From the NCBI RefSeq assembly GCF_016466415.2, contig NZ_CP066771.1, positions 2,170,001-2,234,000 of the forward strand: 64,000 nt of DNA, read 5' to 3'. Source of the stretch: Ralstonia pickettii. Lineage in GTDB: Bacteria; Pseudomonadota; Gammaproteobacteria; Burkholderiales; Burkholderiaceae. The position numbers and the translations under genes were made by a program. A model generated the notes under the pieces. It saw nothing but the letters and a program-made list of their open reading frames with translations. It was not told the origin of the DNA and did no database searches. Position 1 is the stretch's first letter. The number at the start of each line of letters is the position of its first letter. This document shows positions 19,756-29,184 of this stretch, one piece after another.

Positions 19756-20418
19756 CTAGGCACGACGCAACGGCGCCGCCGTCATCGTCTGCAGCGTATC
19801 GAAATCGAGGCCGTCGGCCATCTCGCGCACCACCAGCCCCTCGGGCGTGATGTCGATCACGGCAAGATCGGTGTAGATGGTATCGACACAGCCGATGCCC
19901 GTCAGCGGGTATGTGCACGACGGCACGATCTTGCTTTCGCCCTGCTTGGTCTGGTGCTCCATCATGACCAAGACGCGCTTGGCACCAATAGCCAGGTCCA
20001 TCGCGCCGCCCACGGCGGGGATGGCATCCGGTGCTCCGGTGTGCCAGTTGGCCAGGTCACCCGTGGCCGACACCTGGAAGGCGCCGAGCACGCAATAGTC
20101 GAGATGGCCGCCCCGCATCATGGCAAACGAATCGGCGTGATGGAAGAACGATGCGCCAGGCTTGACCGTGACCGGCTGCTTGCCGGCGTTGATGAGGTCT
20201 TCGTCTTCTTGCCCGGGCGCGGGCGCGGGGCCCATGCCGAGCAGGCCATTCTCGGTATGCAGGATGATTTCGCGATCGGCCGGCAACTGGTTCGCCACGA
20301 GCGTCGGCAGGCCGATGCCCAGGTTGACGACCGAGCCGTCGGGGATATCGCTCGCTACGCGCGCAGCAATCTGATCGCGCGCCCAGCGCTGGATTTTCGT
20401 GGTGGTTTCGGCGGTCAT
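19756..20418 (-). CDS. pcaJ: 3-oxoadipate CoA-transferase subunit B
   Basis: 220 residues. Transfers CoA from succinyl-CoA to beta-ketoadipate together with PcaI. Carries the catalytic Glu56 in TENGLLGMG and NLGIGLPTLVAN at about 32-43. Its ATG overlaps the pcaI stop by 4 bp, as usual for the two subunits. An AAGGAGG-type site precedes the start. Confidence 0.94.
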   Translation of the reverse strand: MTAETTTKIQRWARDQIAARVASDIPDGSVVNLGIGLPTLVANQLPADREIILHTENGLLGMGPAPAPGQEDEDLINAGKQPVTVKPGASFFHHADSFAMMRGGHLDYCVLGAFQVSATGDLANWHTGAPDAIPAVGGAMDLAIGAKRVLVMMEHQTKQGESKIVPSCTYPLTGIGCVDTIYTDLAVIDITPEGLVVREMADGLDFDTLQTMTAAPLRRA

Positions 20419-21104
20419 GCGGCCTCCTTGGCGGGTTGGGCGGCGGCGAGCTGGACGACGCGCTTCACAAAAATGCCCGGCGTGACGATGTGCTCTGGGT
20501 CCAGCTCGCCCAGCTCCACCGTCTCGCTGACTTGCGCGATGGTGCACTTGGCCGCCATCGCCATCACCGGCCCGAAGTTGCGCGCGGTCTTGCGATAGAC
20601 GAGGTTGCCCCAGCGATCAGCGCGCAGGGCCTTGATGAGAGCGTAGTCGGCAGTCAGCGGCAGCTCGAACACGTAGGGCTTGCCGTCGATGATGCGCGTT
20701 TCCTTGCCTTCGGCCAATTGCGTACCGTAGGCGGTCGGGCAGAAAAAACCGCCAATGCCGGCACCTGCGGCGCGGATGCGCTCGGCCAGGTTGCCTTGCG
20801 GCACCAGTTCCAGTTCGATCTCGCCGGCACGGTAGAGCGCATCGAACACATACGAATTGGCCTGGCGCGGGAACGAGCAGACGATCTTGCGTACGCGGCG
20901 CGCCTTGAGCAGTGCGGCCAGGCCCGTCTCGCCATTGCCGGCGTTGTTATTGATGATGGTCAGCTCACGCGCGCCATGCGCGATCAGCCCGTCGATGAGT
21001 TCCGAGGGCATGCCGGCGGTACCGAACCCGCCGATCATGATGGTGGCACCGTCCGGGATATCGGCCAGGGCGGCCTCCACAGACGGACAAAGCTTGTTGA
21101 TCAC
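20415..21104 (-). CDS. pcaI: 3-oxoadipate CoA-transferase subunit A, GTG start
   Basis: 229 residues. The CoA-binding hallmark IMIGGFGTAGMPSELIDGL lies near residue 23, and NNNAGNGETGLAALL near 52. Two starts are possible: ATG at 21110 or GTG at 21104. The GGAGA ribosome-binding site abuts the ATG with no spacer but lies 6 bases before the GTG, and the product would then begin MINKLCPSVE as family members do, so GTG is preferred. First gene of the pca-liv unit, divergent from the IclR-type regulator. Confidence 0.92.
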   Translation of the reverse strand: MINKLCPSVEAALADIPDGATIMIGGFGTAGMPSELIDGLIAHGARELTIINNNAGNGETGLAALLKARRVRKIVCSFPRQANSYVFDALYRAGEIELELVPQGNLAERIRAAGAGIGGFFCPTAYGTQLAEGKETRIIDGKPYVFELPLTADYALIKALRADRWGNLVYRKTARNFGPVMAMAAKCTIAQVSETVELGELDPEHIVTPGIFVKRVVQLAAAQPAKEAA

Positions 21105-21273
21105 GTGCATTCTCCGGCAAGGGCGCCGCACATTCTCGATGGCTGGCGCGGGTCGGAGCATCGCGAGGGGCCGGACATGGCCGAGCCGCCACCGAGCGGC
21201 CTGCGAGTCTCCTGTTGAGGATTGGATCGACACAGGCCTTTGCTGTCCGGCCCACGTTTGCTTTCGCTCATTT

Positions 21274-21297
21274 GTTCGCTGTACGAACCAACGTTCG
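21274..21297. promoter_or_regulatory. probable PcaR/PobR-type IclR operator
   Basis: Three copies of the half-site GTTCG lie in a fixed pattern: GTTCG at 21274-21278, its inverse CGAAC at 21284-21288, and a direct copy GTTCG at 21293-21297. A palindrome plus a third direct half-site is the arrangement known for IclR-family PobR/PcaU operators in Acinetobacter. It lies between pcaI and the divergent IclR-family gene, 170 bases before pcaI. Confidence 0.6.
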
Positions 21298-21428
21298 ATC
21301 CAAGAACTAATCTACGCCTCCCGTCCAGAGCGTGTCAAGGCGTACGCATCCCGATCAACTGTTCGAGTGGCGAAATCGAGGCAATGTCAGTAGTCTTGAG
21401 GCCACTGCACCGCTTTTGCCTTCTTTGC

Positions 21429-22220
21429 ATGTCTGCTGCCGAACTGCCCACCGAAAAACCCAGCGATTCCTACGTCCAGTCCTTTGCACGAGGGCTGTCG
21501 GTCATCCGCGCGTTCAATGCCGAGCGCCGGGAGCAAACGCTTTCTGAAGTGGCCGAGGCGACGGGCCTGACCCGCGCCGGCGCCCGCCGCATCCTTCTCA
21601 CGCTGGTCAGCCTGGGCTATGTCACCTTTGAAGGCCGCCTCTTCCGCCTCACGCCCAAGATCCTCGACCTCGGGTTCGCCTACCTCACCTCGATGCCGTT
21701 CTGGAACCTCGCCGAGCCGGTGATGGAAGAGCTCGTCCAGACGGTGCACGAAAGTTGCTCTGCCTCGGTACTGGATGGGACGGAAATCGTCTACGTCCTG
21801 CGTGTGCCCACGCAGAAGATCATCGCGCTGAACCTGTCGGTCGGCAGCCGTCTGCCGGCGTTCTGCACGTCGATGGGCCGCGTGCTGCTGTCGGGTCTGC
21901 CCGAGGATCGGCTGGACATTGCGCTGCGCGAGTCGGACCGCCGCGCACGCACGCAGCGCACCATTACAGACGTCGACGCATTGAAAGAAGTCATTGCCGG
22001 CGTGCGCCAACAGGGTTGGGCGCTGGTCGACCAGGAGCTTGAGGAAGGGCTGATTTCGCTGTCGGCACCGATCCGCAATCGGGCGGGCGACATCATCGCT
22101 GCCATGAACATCAGCGGCCAGGCCAACCGAACTTCCGGCAAACAGATGACGAAGCAGTTTCTCGGTCCGCTGCAGCAGGCTGCCGAGCGCATTTCGGCCA
22201 TGGTGCGCGTACGGACCTGA
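21429..22220 (+). CDS. pcaR: IclR-family regulator, PcaR/PobR-like
   Basis: 263 residues. An N-terminal winged helix (YVQSFARGLSVIRAF, LSEVAEATGLTRAGARRILLTL) is followed by the IclR effector domain (SVGSRLPAFCTSMGRVLLSGLP, GWALVDQELEEGLISLSAPI). The combination of QSFARGL and the effector-domain form is that of the PcaR/PcaU/PobR branch that responds to beta-ketoadipate or protocatechuate; divergence from pcaIJFBDC supports this. Start at 21429 (MSAAELPTEKP) is preferred on length; 21384 is a possible alternative with a poor GAGG site. Confidence 0.85.
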   Translation: MSAAELPTEKPSDSYVQSFARGLSVIRAFNAERREQTLSEVAEATGLTRAGARRILLTLVSLGYVTFEGRLFRLTPKILDLGFAYLTSMPFWNLAEPVMEELVQTVHESCSASVLDGTEIVYVLRVPTQKIIALNLSVGSRLPAFCTSMGRVLLSGLPEDRLDIALRESDRRARTQRTITDVDALKEVIAGVRQQGWALVDQELEEGLISLSAPIRNRAGDIIAAMNISGQANRTSGKQMTKQFLGPLQQAAERISAMVRVRT

Positions 22221-22315
22221 GCTGAGTTAAAAGAGCCAGCGTCAGTGCGCTGCGCGCCTCGCATCCCGACGGTTTTTTCAATAAAATTGTGGCTCCGTGG
22301 GCAAAGAGGATGTCT

Positions 22316-22888
22316 GTGACTCAACACACCGCCATTCACACCGGTCTGGATGTGAAAGGCCGCCATCGCCGGGCGCGTGCTTCGTGCGTCCTGGCGCTTG
22401 CCCTGCCGTTGCTGTCCAGCCTTGCATGGGCCCAATCGACGCCGTTGGCGACAGCCATGCAGGAACTGACGCCACTGGCCCGCATGCTGGTGGGCGCCGC
22501 GACGGGTCGCAGCACGGCCGCTGCCGGCGTACCGGCCCTCACGGGCCCTGCCCGCAATGCAGACCGCGCCCTCGCCCAGGCCTGCGCCGAGATCAACCGC
22601 TTCACCCCCGTCCCGCTCGACCGAGAGACCGCGCTGGCGCAATGCTCGCTGGCGCAGAAGAAGAACCTCGTCTTCGTCATCACGCTGACCAACTACGCGG
22701 CGCACTCGGCCGCATCGCAGGGCTTTCGGCTGAATTTCGTTCCGATCCTGCAGAAGAACATCTGCAACAACGGCGACGTGCGCATCCTCACGCGGCTGGG
22801 CTTGAGCCTGGTCTACCGCTATCGGGGCAACGACCACGAAACGGTGGGCGACGTGCCCATCAACGAATCGATTTGCGGCACGCTTTAA
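22316..22888 (+). CDS. hypothetical exported protein, about 190 residues
   Basis: Not recognised. It has a signal peptide-like N-terminus (ALALPLLSSLAWA, about residues 25-37) and then a small domain with four Cys in the mature part (ACAEIN, AQCSLAQ, NICNN, ESIC), which could form two disulfides in the periplasm. The C-terminal part LNFVPILQKNICNNGDVRIL looks conserved and folded. AAAGAGG lies directly before an ATG at 22310 and 6 bases before a GTG at 22316; the GTG is preferred for spacing. It stands alone between the pca regulator and the amino-acid ABC operon. Confidence 0.65.
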   Translation: MTQHTAIHTGLDVKGRHRRARASCVLALALPLLSSLAWAQSTPLATAMQELTPLARMLVGAATGRSTAAAGVPALTGPARNADRALAQACAEINRFTPVPLDRETALAQCSLAQKKNLVFVITLTNYAAHSAASQGFRLNFVPILQKNICNNGDVRILTRLGLSLVYRYRGNDHETVGDVPINESICGTL

Positions 22889-23242
22889 GCGCCCGCTTTG
22901 CCCCGGGAATCCCCCGATGGAGCGCAGTCGGCCGCCATGTCATTAATGGCAGACAAAGTCTCATTTCACGAAACATCCGCCGAGCTCCTGCCTTGCTGCG
23001 CCAGCCTGACCGGGCTGCGGGCGCGCAACCCGGCCCCCCCACATCCCGCCTGTGCACCGCACCCCGCCCTGCTTGCCACCTGCCATCTGTGCCGCTGCGG
23101 CATGGACTATAGTTGGGCGTTTCACCTGGCGTCATATGGTTATCCGAAGTCCGCGCATGCAAAAGACGCATACGCCGGTATGCTCGCGGGCGGTTCTGAT
23201 TCGCACACTGTCCACCACCCAAGTCGTCAAAGAGGAAATCCG
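22889..23242. other. intergenic region upstream of the amino-acid ABC operon
   Basis: About 350 bp. It should hold the promoter of the binding-protein gene, whose AGAGGA ribosome-binding site is at its right end. The open frame running through it has no homology-like features and is read as non-coding. Confidence 0.45.
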
Positions 23243-24088
23243 ATGAAAACAAACCGACGTCTGACACAATTTGCCGGTGCCGCCATCCTGGCCGCGGCAA
23301 CCCTGGCCGCCACCACCGCGCACGCTGATCAAGTTTCCGACATCAAGAAGAAGGGCGAGCTTGTCTGCGGCGTGCTCGGCACCGACGAGCCGTTCAGCTT
23401 CCTGAAGGACCCGATGAGCCGCGAGATCGTCGGCTATGACGTCGACATGTGCGACGCCATCGCCAAGAGCCTGGGCGTCAAGCCCGTGCTCAAGCAACTG
23501 GCCGTGGCCGCCCGCCTGCCCGAACTGCAGCAAGGCCGCGTGGATCTGCTGGCAGCCTCCCTCACGCACAACAAGGAGCGCGAGGCACAGATCGACTTCT
23601 CGGTGTCGACCTTCATCACCGGCCAGAAGGCCATGGTGAAGAAGAGCAGCGGCATCACGTCGCTCGCCCAGCTTGATGGCAAGAAGCTCCTGACGGTCAA
23701 GGGTTCGACCATGGAAGCCAACATTGCCAAGACCATCAAGAACGCCGACGTTGTCTCGTTCGACAACAGCCCGCAGGCACTGCTGGCCCTGCAGCAAGGC
23801 AAGGGCGTCGCGTACGTGAACGACGAAACCACCCTGATCGGCAACATGGCCAAGATGGGCCCGGCAGCCAAGGATTACGCGCTGCTGCCGCAAAACCTGT
23901 CGACCGAACACCTGGCGCTGGGCATCCGCAAGGGCGAGCCGGCCTTCAAGAAGCAGGTTGATGACGTGCTGCTCGGCATGGAAAAGAGCGGCGAGGCGCA
24001 AAAGCTGTTCGACAAGTGGTTTGGCCCGAACACCAAGATGGCCTTCCCGCAGCGCACCTTCAAGATTTCTACCGACAAGATCGATTAA
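23243..24088 (+). CDS. polar amino-acid ABC transporter substrate-binding protein
   Basis: 281 residues, signal peptide 1-28 (ATTAHA-DQ), then an SBP_bac_3 domain: KKKGELVCGVLGTDEPFSF, then VGYDVDMCDAIAKSLG, then FSVSTFITGQKAMVKKSSG. Binds a polar amino acid in the periplasm; ligand not determined. First gene of a four-gene operon with two permeases and an ATPase. A stable stem-loop follows the stop. Confidence 0.9.
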   Translation: MKTNRRLTQFAGAAILAAATLAATTAHADQVSDIKKKGELVCGVLGTDEPFSFLKDPMSREIVGYDVDMCDAIAKSLGVKPVLKQLAVAARLPELQQGRVDLLAASLTHNKEREAQIDFSVSTFITGQKAMVKKSSGITSLAQLDGKKLLTVKGSTMEANIAKTIKNADVVSFDNSPQALLALQQGKGVAYVNDETTLIGNMAKMGPAAKDYALLPQNLSTEHLALGIRKGEPAFKKQVDDVLLGMEKSGEAQKLFDKWFGPNTKMAFPQRTFKISTDKID

Positions 24089-24103
24089 TCGCTACAGGTC
24101 GGG

Positions 24104-24139
24104 CCGCCCGGACCGGGTATCTAAACTGCGTCCGGGCGG
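24104..24139 (+). other. stem-loop between binding-protein and permease genes
   Basis: CCGCCCGGAC (24104-24113) pairs perfectly with GTCCGGGCGG (24130-24139) over a 16-base loop. No T run follows, so it is not a full terminator. Hairpins at this place in ABC operons protect the upstream mRNA and keep binding protein in excess over the membrane parts; that role is inferred here. Confidence 0.6.
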
Positions 24140-24148
24140 TGAATTCCC

Positions 24149-24844
24149 ATGCCCCAATTTGATTTGTCGATGCTGCTCTCGGGGCAGTATCACCAGTGGC
24201 TCGTCAGCGGTTTCTTCCTGTCGATCAAGCTCTCCGTACTGGCCTTCGTGCTGGCGCTGCCGCTTGCCATCGTCGTGGCGCTGCTGCGCCTGGCGCCGGC
24301 TGCACCACTGCGCGGCATCGGCCAGACCTATGTCGAAGCCATCCGCAACGTGCCGCTGCTTGCCCACATGCTGTTCTGGTATTTCGGCGCGCCGCAGATC
24401 CTGCCGGAGTTCATCCGGGACTGGCTCTACAGCATGAACTACGAGGCCGCGAGCGCCGTCATTGCGCTCGTGCTCTACACGGCTGCATATATGGCGGAGG
24501 ACATCCGCAGCGGCATCCGCTCGATTCCGAAGGAACAGCTTGAAGCCAGCCGCGCGCTCGGGCTCTCGTTCCTGCAGGCCATGCGGCTGGTGGTGCTGCC
24601 GCAATCGCTGCGCGTGACCGTCCCGCCGCTGGTCAGCCAAACGTTGAACCTGTGGAAGAACTCCAGCATCGCCATGGTCATCGGCGTGGCCGAATTGATG
24701 TACCAGGCGCAGCAGGTCGAGTCCGCCACCTTTCGCGGCTTTGAGGCGTTTGCGTTTGCCACCGCGGCCTATCTGACCATCTCGATTGCGATCACGGTGT
24801 TCTCCGCCTGGTATCAGCATCGCTACCCCGTCCGAACGCTGTAG
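24149..24844 (+). CDS. polar amino-acid ABC transporter permease (first)
   Basis: 231 residues, inner membrane, about five hydrophobic segments, HisM/GltJ type. Contains the cytoplasmic EAA loop in the form EQLEASRALGLSFLQAMRLV near residue 130, which docks the ATPase. YVEAIRNVPLLAHMLFWYFG is typical of this family. Stop lies 2 bp before the next permease start. Confidence 0.9.
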   Translation: MPQFDLSMLLSGQYHQWLVSGFFLSIKLSVLAFVLALPLAIVVALLRLAPAAPLRGIGQTYVEAIRNVPLLAHMLFWYFGAPQILPEFIRDWLYSMNYEAASAVIALVLYTAAYMAEDIRSGIRSIPKEQLEASRALGLSFLQAMRLVVLPQSLRVTVPPLVSQTLNLWKNSSIAMVIGVAELMYQAQQVESATFRGFEAFAFATAAYLTISIAITVFSAWYQHRYPVRTL

Positions 24845-24846
24845 CC

Positions 24847-25535
24847 ATGCTCGATCTCATCCAAACCTACGGTATCTATTACCTGATCGGCCAGTACCCG
24901 AATGGGCCGCTGGGCGGTCTGGCGCTGACATTCCTGCTGGCGTCCGCCGGCCTTGTGCTCGCGCTGCCGGCGGGCATCATCCTTGGCCTGTGCCGCGTCA
25001 GCCCGATTGCCGCGCTGCGCTGGCCGGCCACGGCGCTCGTCTACGTGGTCCGCGGTACGCCGCTGCTGATGGTGATCTTCTGGGCGTATTTCCTGCTGCC
25101 CTCCGTTACTGGCCAGCGCACGGACCAGTTCAGCACCATGTTGACCGCGCTGGTGATTTTCGACGGCGCGTATCTGGCGGAGATCGTGCGTGCGGGCATC
25201 CAGGGGTTACCGCGCGGGCAGATGGAGAGTGCCCGCTCGCTCGGCCTGTCGTACATGCAGGCGATGCGCCGCGTGATCCTGCCGCAGGCGCTGCGCAACA
25301 TGCTGCCTTCGCTGGTCAATCAGCTCGTGTCGACCATCAAGGAAACCTCGCTGGGTTATATCATCAGCCTGCCCGAGGTGTCGTTCGTGGCCGGGCAGAT
25401 CAGCACCGCCGTGATGGTCAAGTCTGCCGAGGTGTACGGCCTGCTCGGCATCAGCTACTTCATCATGTGCTTTAGCCTGACGCGCGTGGCGTTTTACCTG
25501 GAGCGCCGCCTTGCCGCGCGTGCCCCGTCCAAACC

Positions 25536-25539
<4 letters not shown>
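24847..25539 (+). CDS. polar amino-acid ABC transporter permease (second)
   Basis: 230 residues, inner membrane, GltK/HisQ type. EAA loop [20 protein letters not shown] near residue 126 and [17 protein letters not shown] near 62. Pairs with the preceding permease. Overlaps the ATPase start by 4 bp. Confidence 0.9.
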
Positions 25540-26285
<746 letters not shown>

Positions 26286-26305
26286 ACCGTCGGGCAGCGG
26301 CCAAA

Positions 26306-26338
26306 TAAAAAACGGGGAACACTGTTCCCCGCTTTCTT
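26306..26338. terminator. bidirectional terminator between convergent transcripts
   Basis: A CGGGGAACA / TGTTCCCCG hairpin (26313-26331) has A-rich sequence on its left and CTTTCTTT on its right, so it can end both the amino-acid ABC operon and the leftward binding-protein gene. Confidence 0.8.
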
Positions 26339-26358
26339 TGGATGCACGACAACGCGGC

Positions 26359-27282
26359 TTACTGGATCGCCTTGTCGTTCGGGTGTGCGTACAAGTCCTT
26401 CATGCCAGCCGTCATCGGGTAGTTCAGGTTCAGGCCCTTCGGCGGAATCGGCGACAGGAACCACTTCTTGTACAAGTCGTTCGCCTTGCCCGATTTCAGC
26501 AGATCGGCAATCACGTCGTCGGCCACTTTCTTGAACGCCGGATCGTCCTTGCGCATCATGCAGGCGTAGGTTTCCGTCTGCAGCGGCGTGCCGGTGACCA
26601 CCCAGTCGGCCTGGTTCTTGGCCTTCGTGCGCTCGCCGTACAGCAGCGGTTCGTCCATCACGAACGCCACGGCGCGGCCCGATTCCAGTGTCAGGAACGC
26701 CTGGCCGTGATCCTTCGCAAGAATCAGGTTCATCTTGTCGGCGTCCTTGGCTTCACCGTTCATCTTCTGCAGGATGCGGTCTTCGGTGGTGCCGGCGGTG
26801 GTCACCACGGTCTTGCCCTTCAGGTCGGGAAAGTCCTTGATGCCCGAGTCCTTCTTCACCAGCATCAGCATGCCGTAAATGAAGATGTTGTTCGAGAACG
26901 CGACCTGTTTCTGACGCTCGAGGTTGTTGGTGGTCGAGCCGCATTCGAAGTCGATCGTCCCGTTCTGCAGCAGCGAGATGCGGTTCTGCGACGTGATCGG
27001 CGTGAGCTTGACCTGCAGCTTCTTGCCCACCGCCTTTTCCACGCCGGCGACGATCATGTTGGAGATCTCTTGCGAATAGCCGGTGATGGTGTTCGCGTCA
27101 GCCTGGTACGAGAACGGAATCGACGACTCGCGATAGCCCACCGAGATCACGCCCGATTGCTTGATCTTGGCCAGCGTGTCGTTCGACTCCGCCTGCGCGC
27201 CCGTCGACAGCATTGCCAGCGCACCGGCCGCAGCCAGCGTCAGGCCACACAGAATACGTTTGGTCGAATGCAAGGTCTTCAT
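26359..27282 (-). CDS. glutamate/aspartate-type ABC binding protein (GltI-like)
   Basis: 307 residues with a signal peptide (1-31, STGAQA-ES) and an SBP_bac_3 domain: ISVGYRESSIPFSYQADANT, GYSQEISNMIVAGVEK, FECGSTTNNLERQKQVAFSN. The ESSIPFSY and FECGSTTNN segments are the GltI hallmarks. GAGGGGAAGC precedes the ATG at 27282. It has no permease next to it on its strand; dadA lies upstream on the same strand, so it may supply D- or acidic amino acids to DadA, using permeases coded elsewhere (inference). Confidence 0.88.
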   Translation of the reverse strand: MKTLHSTKRILCGLTLAAAGALAMLSTGAQAESNDTLAKIKQSGVISVGYRESSIPFSYQADANTITGYSQEISNMIVAGVEKAVGKKLQVKLTPITSQNRISLLQNGTIDFECGSTTNNLERQKQVAFSNNIFIYGMLMLVKKDSGIKDFPDLKGKTVVTTAGTTEDRILQKMNGEAKDADKMNLILAKDHGQAFLTLESGRAVAFVMDEPLLYGERTKAKNQADWVVTGTPLQTETYACMMRKDDPAFKKVADDVIADLLKSGKANDLYKKWFLSPIPPKGLNLNYPMTAGMKDLYAHPNDKAIQ

Positions 27283-27405
27283 GCTTCCCCTCCTATGGGT
27301 GTGTTCGCTCCAGACTACTTTGGTTACCAATTGGCGTGGGCCAGCTGCACATCGTCAAGCCTGCACGCTCGGTCTTTGAATCTCGTTCTGAATCTCGCTC
27401 TTGTG

Positions 27406-28674
27406 TCACGCGGCCAGCGCATAGGGCACTGGGGAAATCGCGGGCTTGCGGCCGGCAATCAGGTCGGTCAACAAGCCTGCGCTGCCGAGCGCCAGCGTAA
27501 AACCCAGCGCTCCGTGACCCACGTTCAACCACAAGCCTTCCACCGGTGACGCCCCGACCACGGGCACGCCCGTTGGCGTTGCAGGCCGCATGCCAGCCCA
27601 CGGCGCCGCATCGGCACCCGCGTCATTGGCGCGCATGGCACCCGGAAACAGCGCGCGGGTTTCGTCATACAACGTCTGGGCGCGGCGCGTATCCAGCGCC
27701 GTTGACCAGCCCACCAGATCCGCCATGCCCGCCACACGCAGCGTCTGCCCAATGCGGGCGTAGACGATCTTGCGCGCGGCATCCGTCACGCTGATCACCG
27801 GGGCAACATCGCCCTCCCCCAGCGGCAGGCTGATGCTGTAACCCTTGAGCGGATAGAGCCCGGGGTCGATGCGCAACGGGCTGAGCAGCCTGGCGCTGGT
27901 CACGCCCGCTGCCATCACCACCGCATCGGCGGCAATCTGCTCTCCATCGGCCAGTTCTAGACCGCGCACACGGCGGCCTTCGGTCCACAACGCGTCAACG
28001 CCGGTATTGAAGCGCAGCATCACGTTTGGCATCGCGCGCAGCCGGTTGAACAAGCCGACGCAAAGCTGGTGGCAATCGGCCACGTCTTCGTCGGGCGTAT
28101 AGATGGCGCCGACAATCTGGTCACGCACGCCGGCAAGCGCGGGCTCGTGGGCCACCGTTTCGTCGGCGGACAACGCATGCTGCTCGCAGCCGAGCGTCGC
28201 CTGATAGCCGACCTGCGCGCGGGCCGACTCGAACGCCGCAGCTTCGCGATGCACCACCAGCTTGCCGCGGCGCGCAAAGCTGAACGCCAGATCCGGCGAC
28301 ACCTCCCGCAACGCTTCCATGCGTGCGCGGCTGTAGAACGACAGCGCAAGCAGCTCGCGCGTGGTGCGGTCGGCACGGTCACGATTGCAGGCAGCGATGA
28401 AGCGCAGCCCCCAGCGCAGCAACGCCGGGTCCAGCGATGGCTTCAGCCGCAGCGGCGAATCGCCGCGCAGCAACCAGCCGGGCACGTGCGAAAGCACGCC
28501 GGGGCCGGCCAGCGGCGCCACATAGCTGTAGCTCAACTGGCCGCCGTTGGCGTAACTGGTGCCCTCGCCCGGGCCCGGATGGCGCTCGACCAGGGTGACC
28601 TGATGGCCTTCCTGAGCCAGCGCATGGGCCGTGCTGATTCCGATGATGCCGGCGCCGACTACTGCGATTTGCAT
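27406..28674 (-). CDS. dadA: D-amino acid dehydrogenase
   Basis: 422-residue FAD oxidoreductase of the DAO family, deaminating D-amino acids at the inner membrane. FAD fold VVGAGIIGISTAHAL at residues 5-19, LVERHPGPGEGTSYANGGQLS after it, and a C-terminal GHGALGFTLALGSAGLL nucleotide-binding segment. The N-terminal Met at 28674 starts exactly at the FAD motif. Genomes of this group often carry several DadA paralogues; this one lacks a linked racemase, so it may be a secondary copy. Confidence 0.9.
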   Translation of the reverse strand: MQIAVVGAGIIGISTAHALAQEGHQVTLVERHPGPGEGTSYANGGQLSYSYVAPLAGPGVLSHVPGWLLRGDSPLRLKPSLDPALLRWGLRFIAACNRDRADRTTRELLALSFYSRARMEALREVSPDLAFSFARRGKLVVHREAAAFESARAQVGYQATLGCEQHALSADETVAHEPALAGVRDQIVGAIYTPDEDVADCHQLCVGLFNRLRAMPNVMLRFNTGVDALWTEGRRVRGLELADGEQIAADAVVMAAGVTSARLLSPLRIDPGLYPLKGYSISLPLGEGDVAPVISVTDAARKIVYARIGQTLRVAGMADLVGWSTALDTRRAQTLYDETRALFPGAMRANDAGADAAPWAGMRPATPTGVPVVGASPVEGLWLNVGHGALGFTLALGSAGLLTDLIAGRKPAISPVPYALAA

Positions 28675-29184
28675 GAAGAAGCTGCGTATTTTGGAATGTC
28701 GGTGCAGCTTAAGGAGCCCGGGGGGGTTGGGCAAATGCGGAGTTGTTGGGAGGGATGTTGCGGAGCTATGGGCCTTTTTGGACTGGGTGGTCCATCCCCT
28801 GTTTCATCCCCTGCCGGGGCCGACTCACTTTCTTTGTCTTGCCAAAGAACGTCAGCTCAGAGCTCCAACCGTCGAGTAAAAAGCTCGGGACGCCGAGCTT
28901 AGAGCTCCGACCGTCGAGATCGGAGCTAAAAATCTTCGAGCAAAAAGCGCCGAGTGCCGAGCGCGAACCCTCACCCGTGGAGCAGGAAGCCCCGGGAGCC
29001 GGCCTCCAAGCCCCGATGACCGGGCAAAAAGCGTCATGGTGTTGCCGCAAAAAGCAGCAGTCGCCAAGCAAAAAGCCTCGCGGCTGGCGCTTGGAGCGCG
29101 GTGCGCGAGACTTGAAGGGTCATGCACGGGGGTTGATGCGTCGCTGGCGTGGCTCCAGACGGCGGCAGAGGCTGTCAGCCAGCC
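28675..29184. repeat. repeat-rich non-coding region between dadA and pelG
   Basis: 510 bp without a credible gene. It contains an 18-bp direct repeat with one mismatch (28859-28876 and 28901-28918), at least four short GCAAAAAGC-type repeats between about 28940 and 29075, and an imperfect hairpin at 28827-28852 (ACTTTCTTTG against CAAAGAACGT). The open frames across it have a composition unlike any other gene here. It lies between two leftward genes, beyond the end of the pel operon. Confidence 0.55.
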
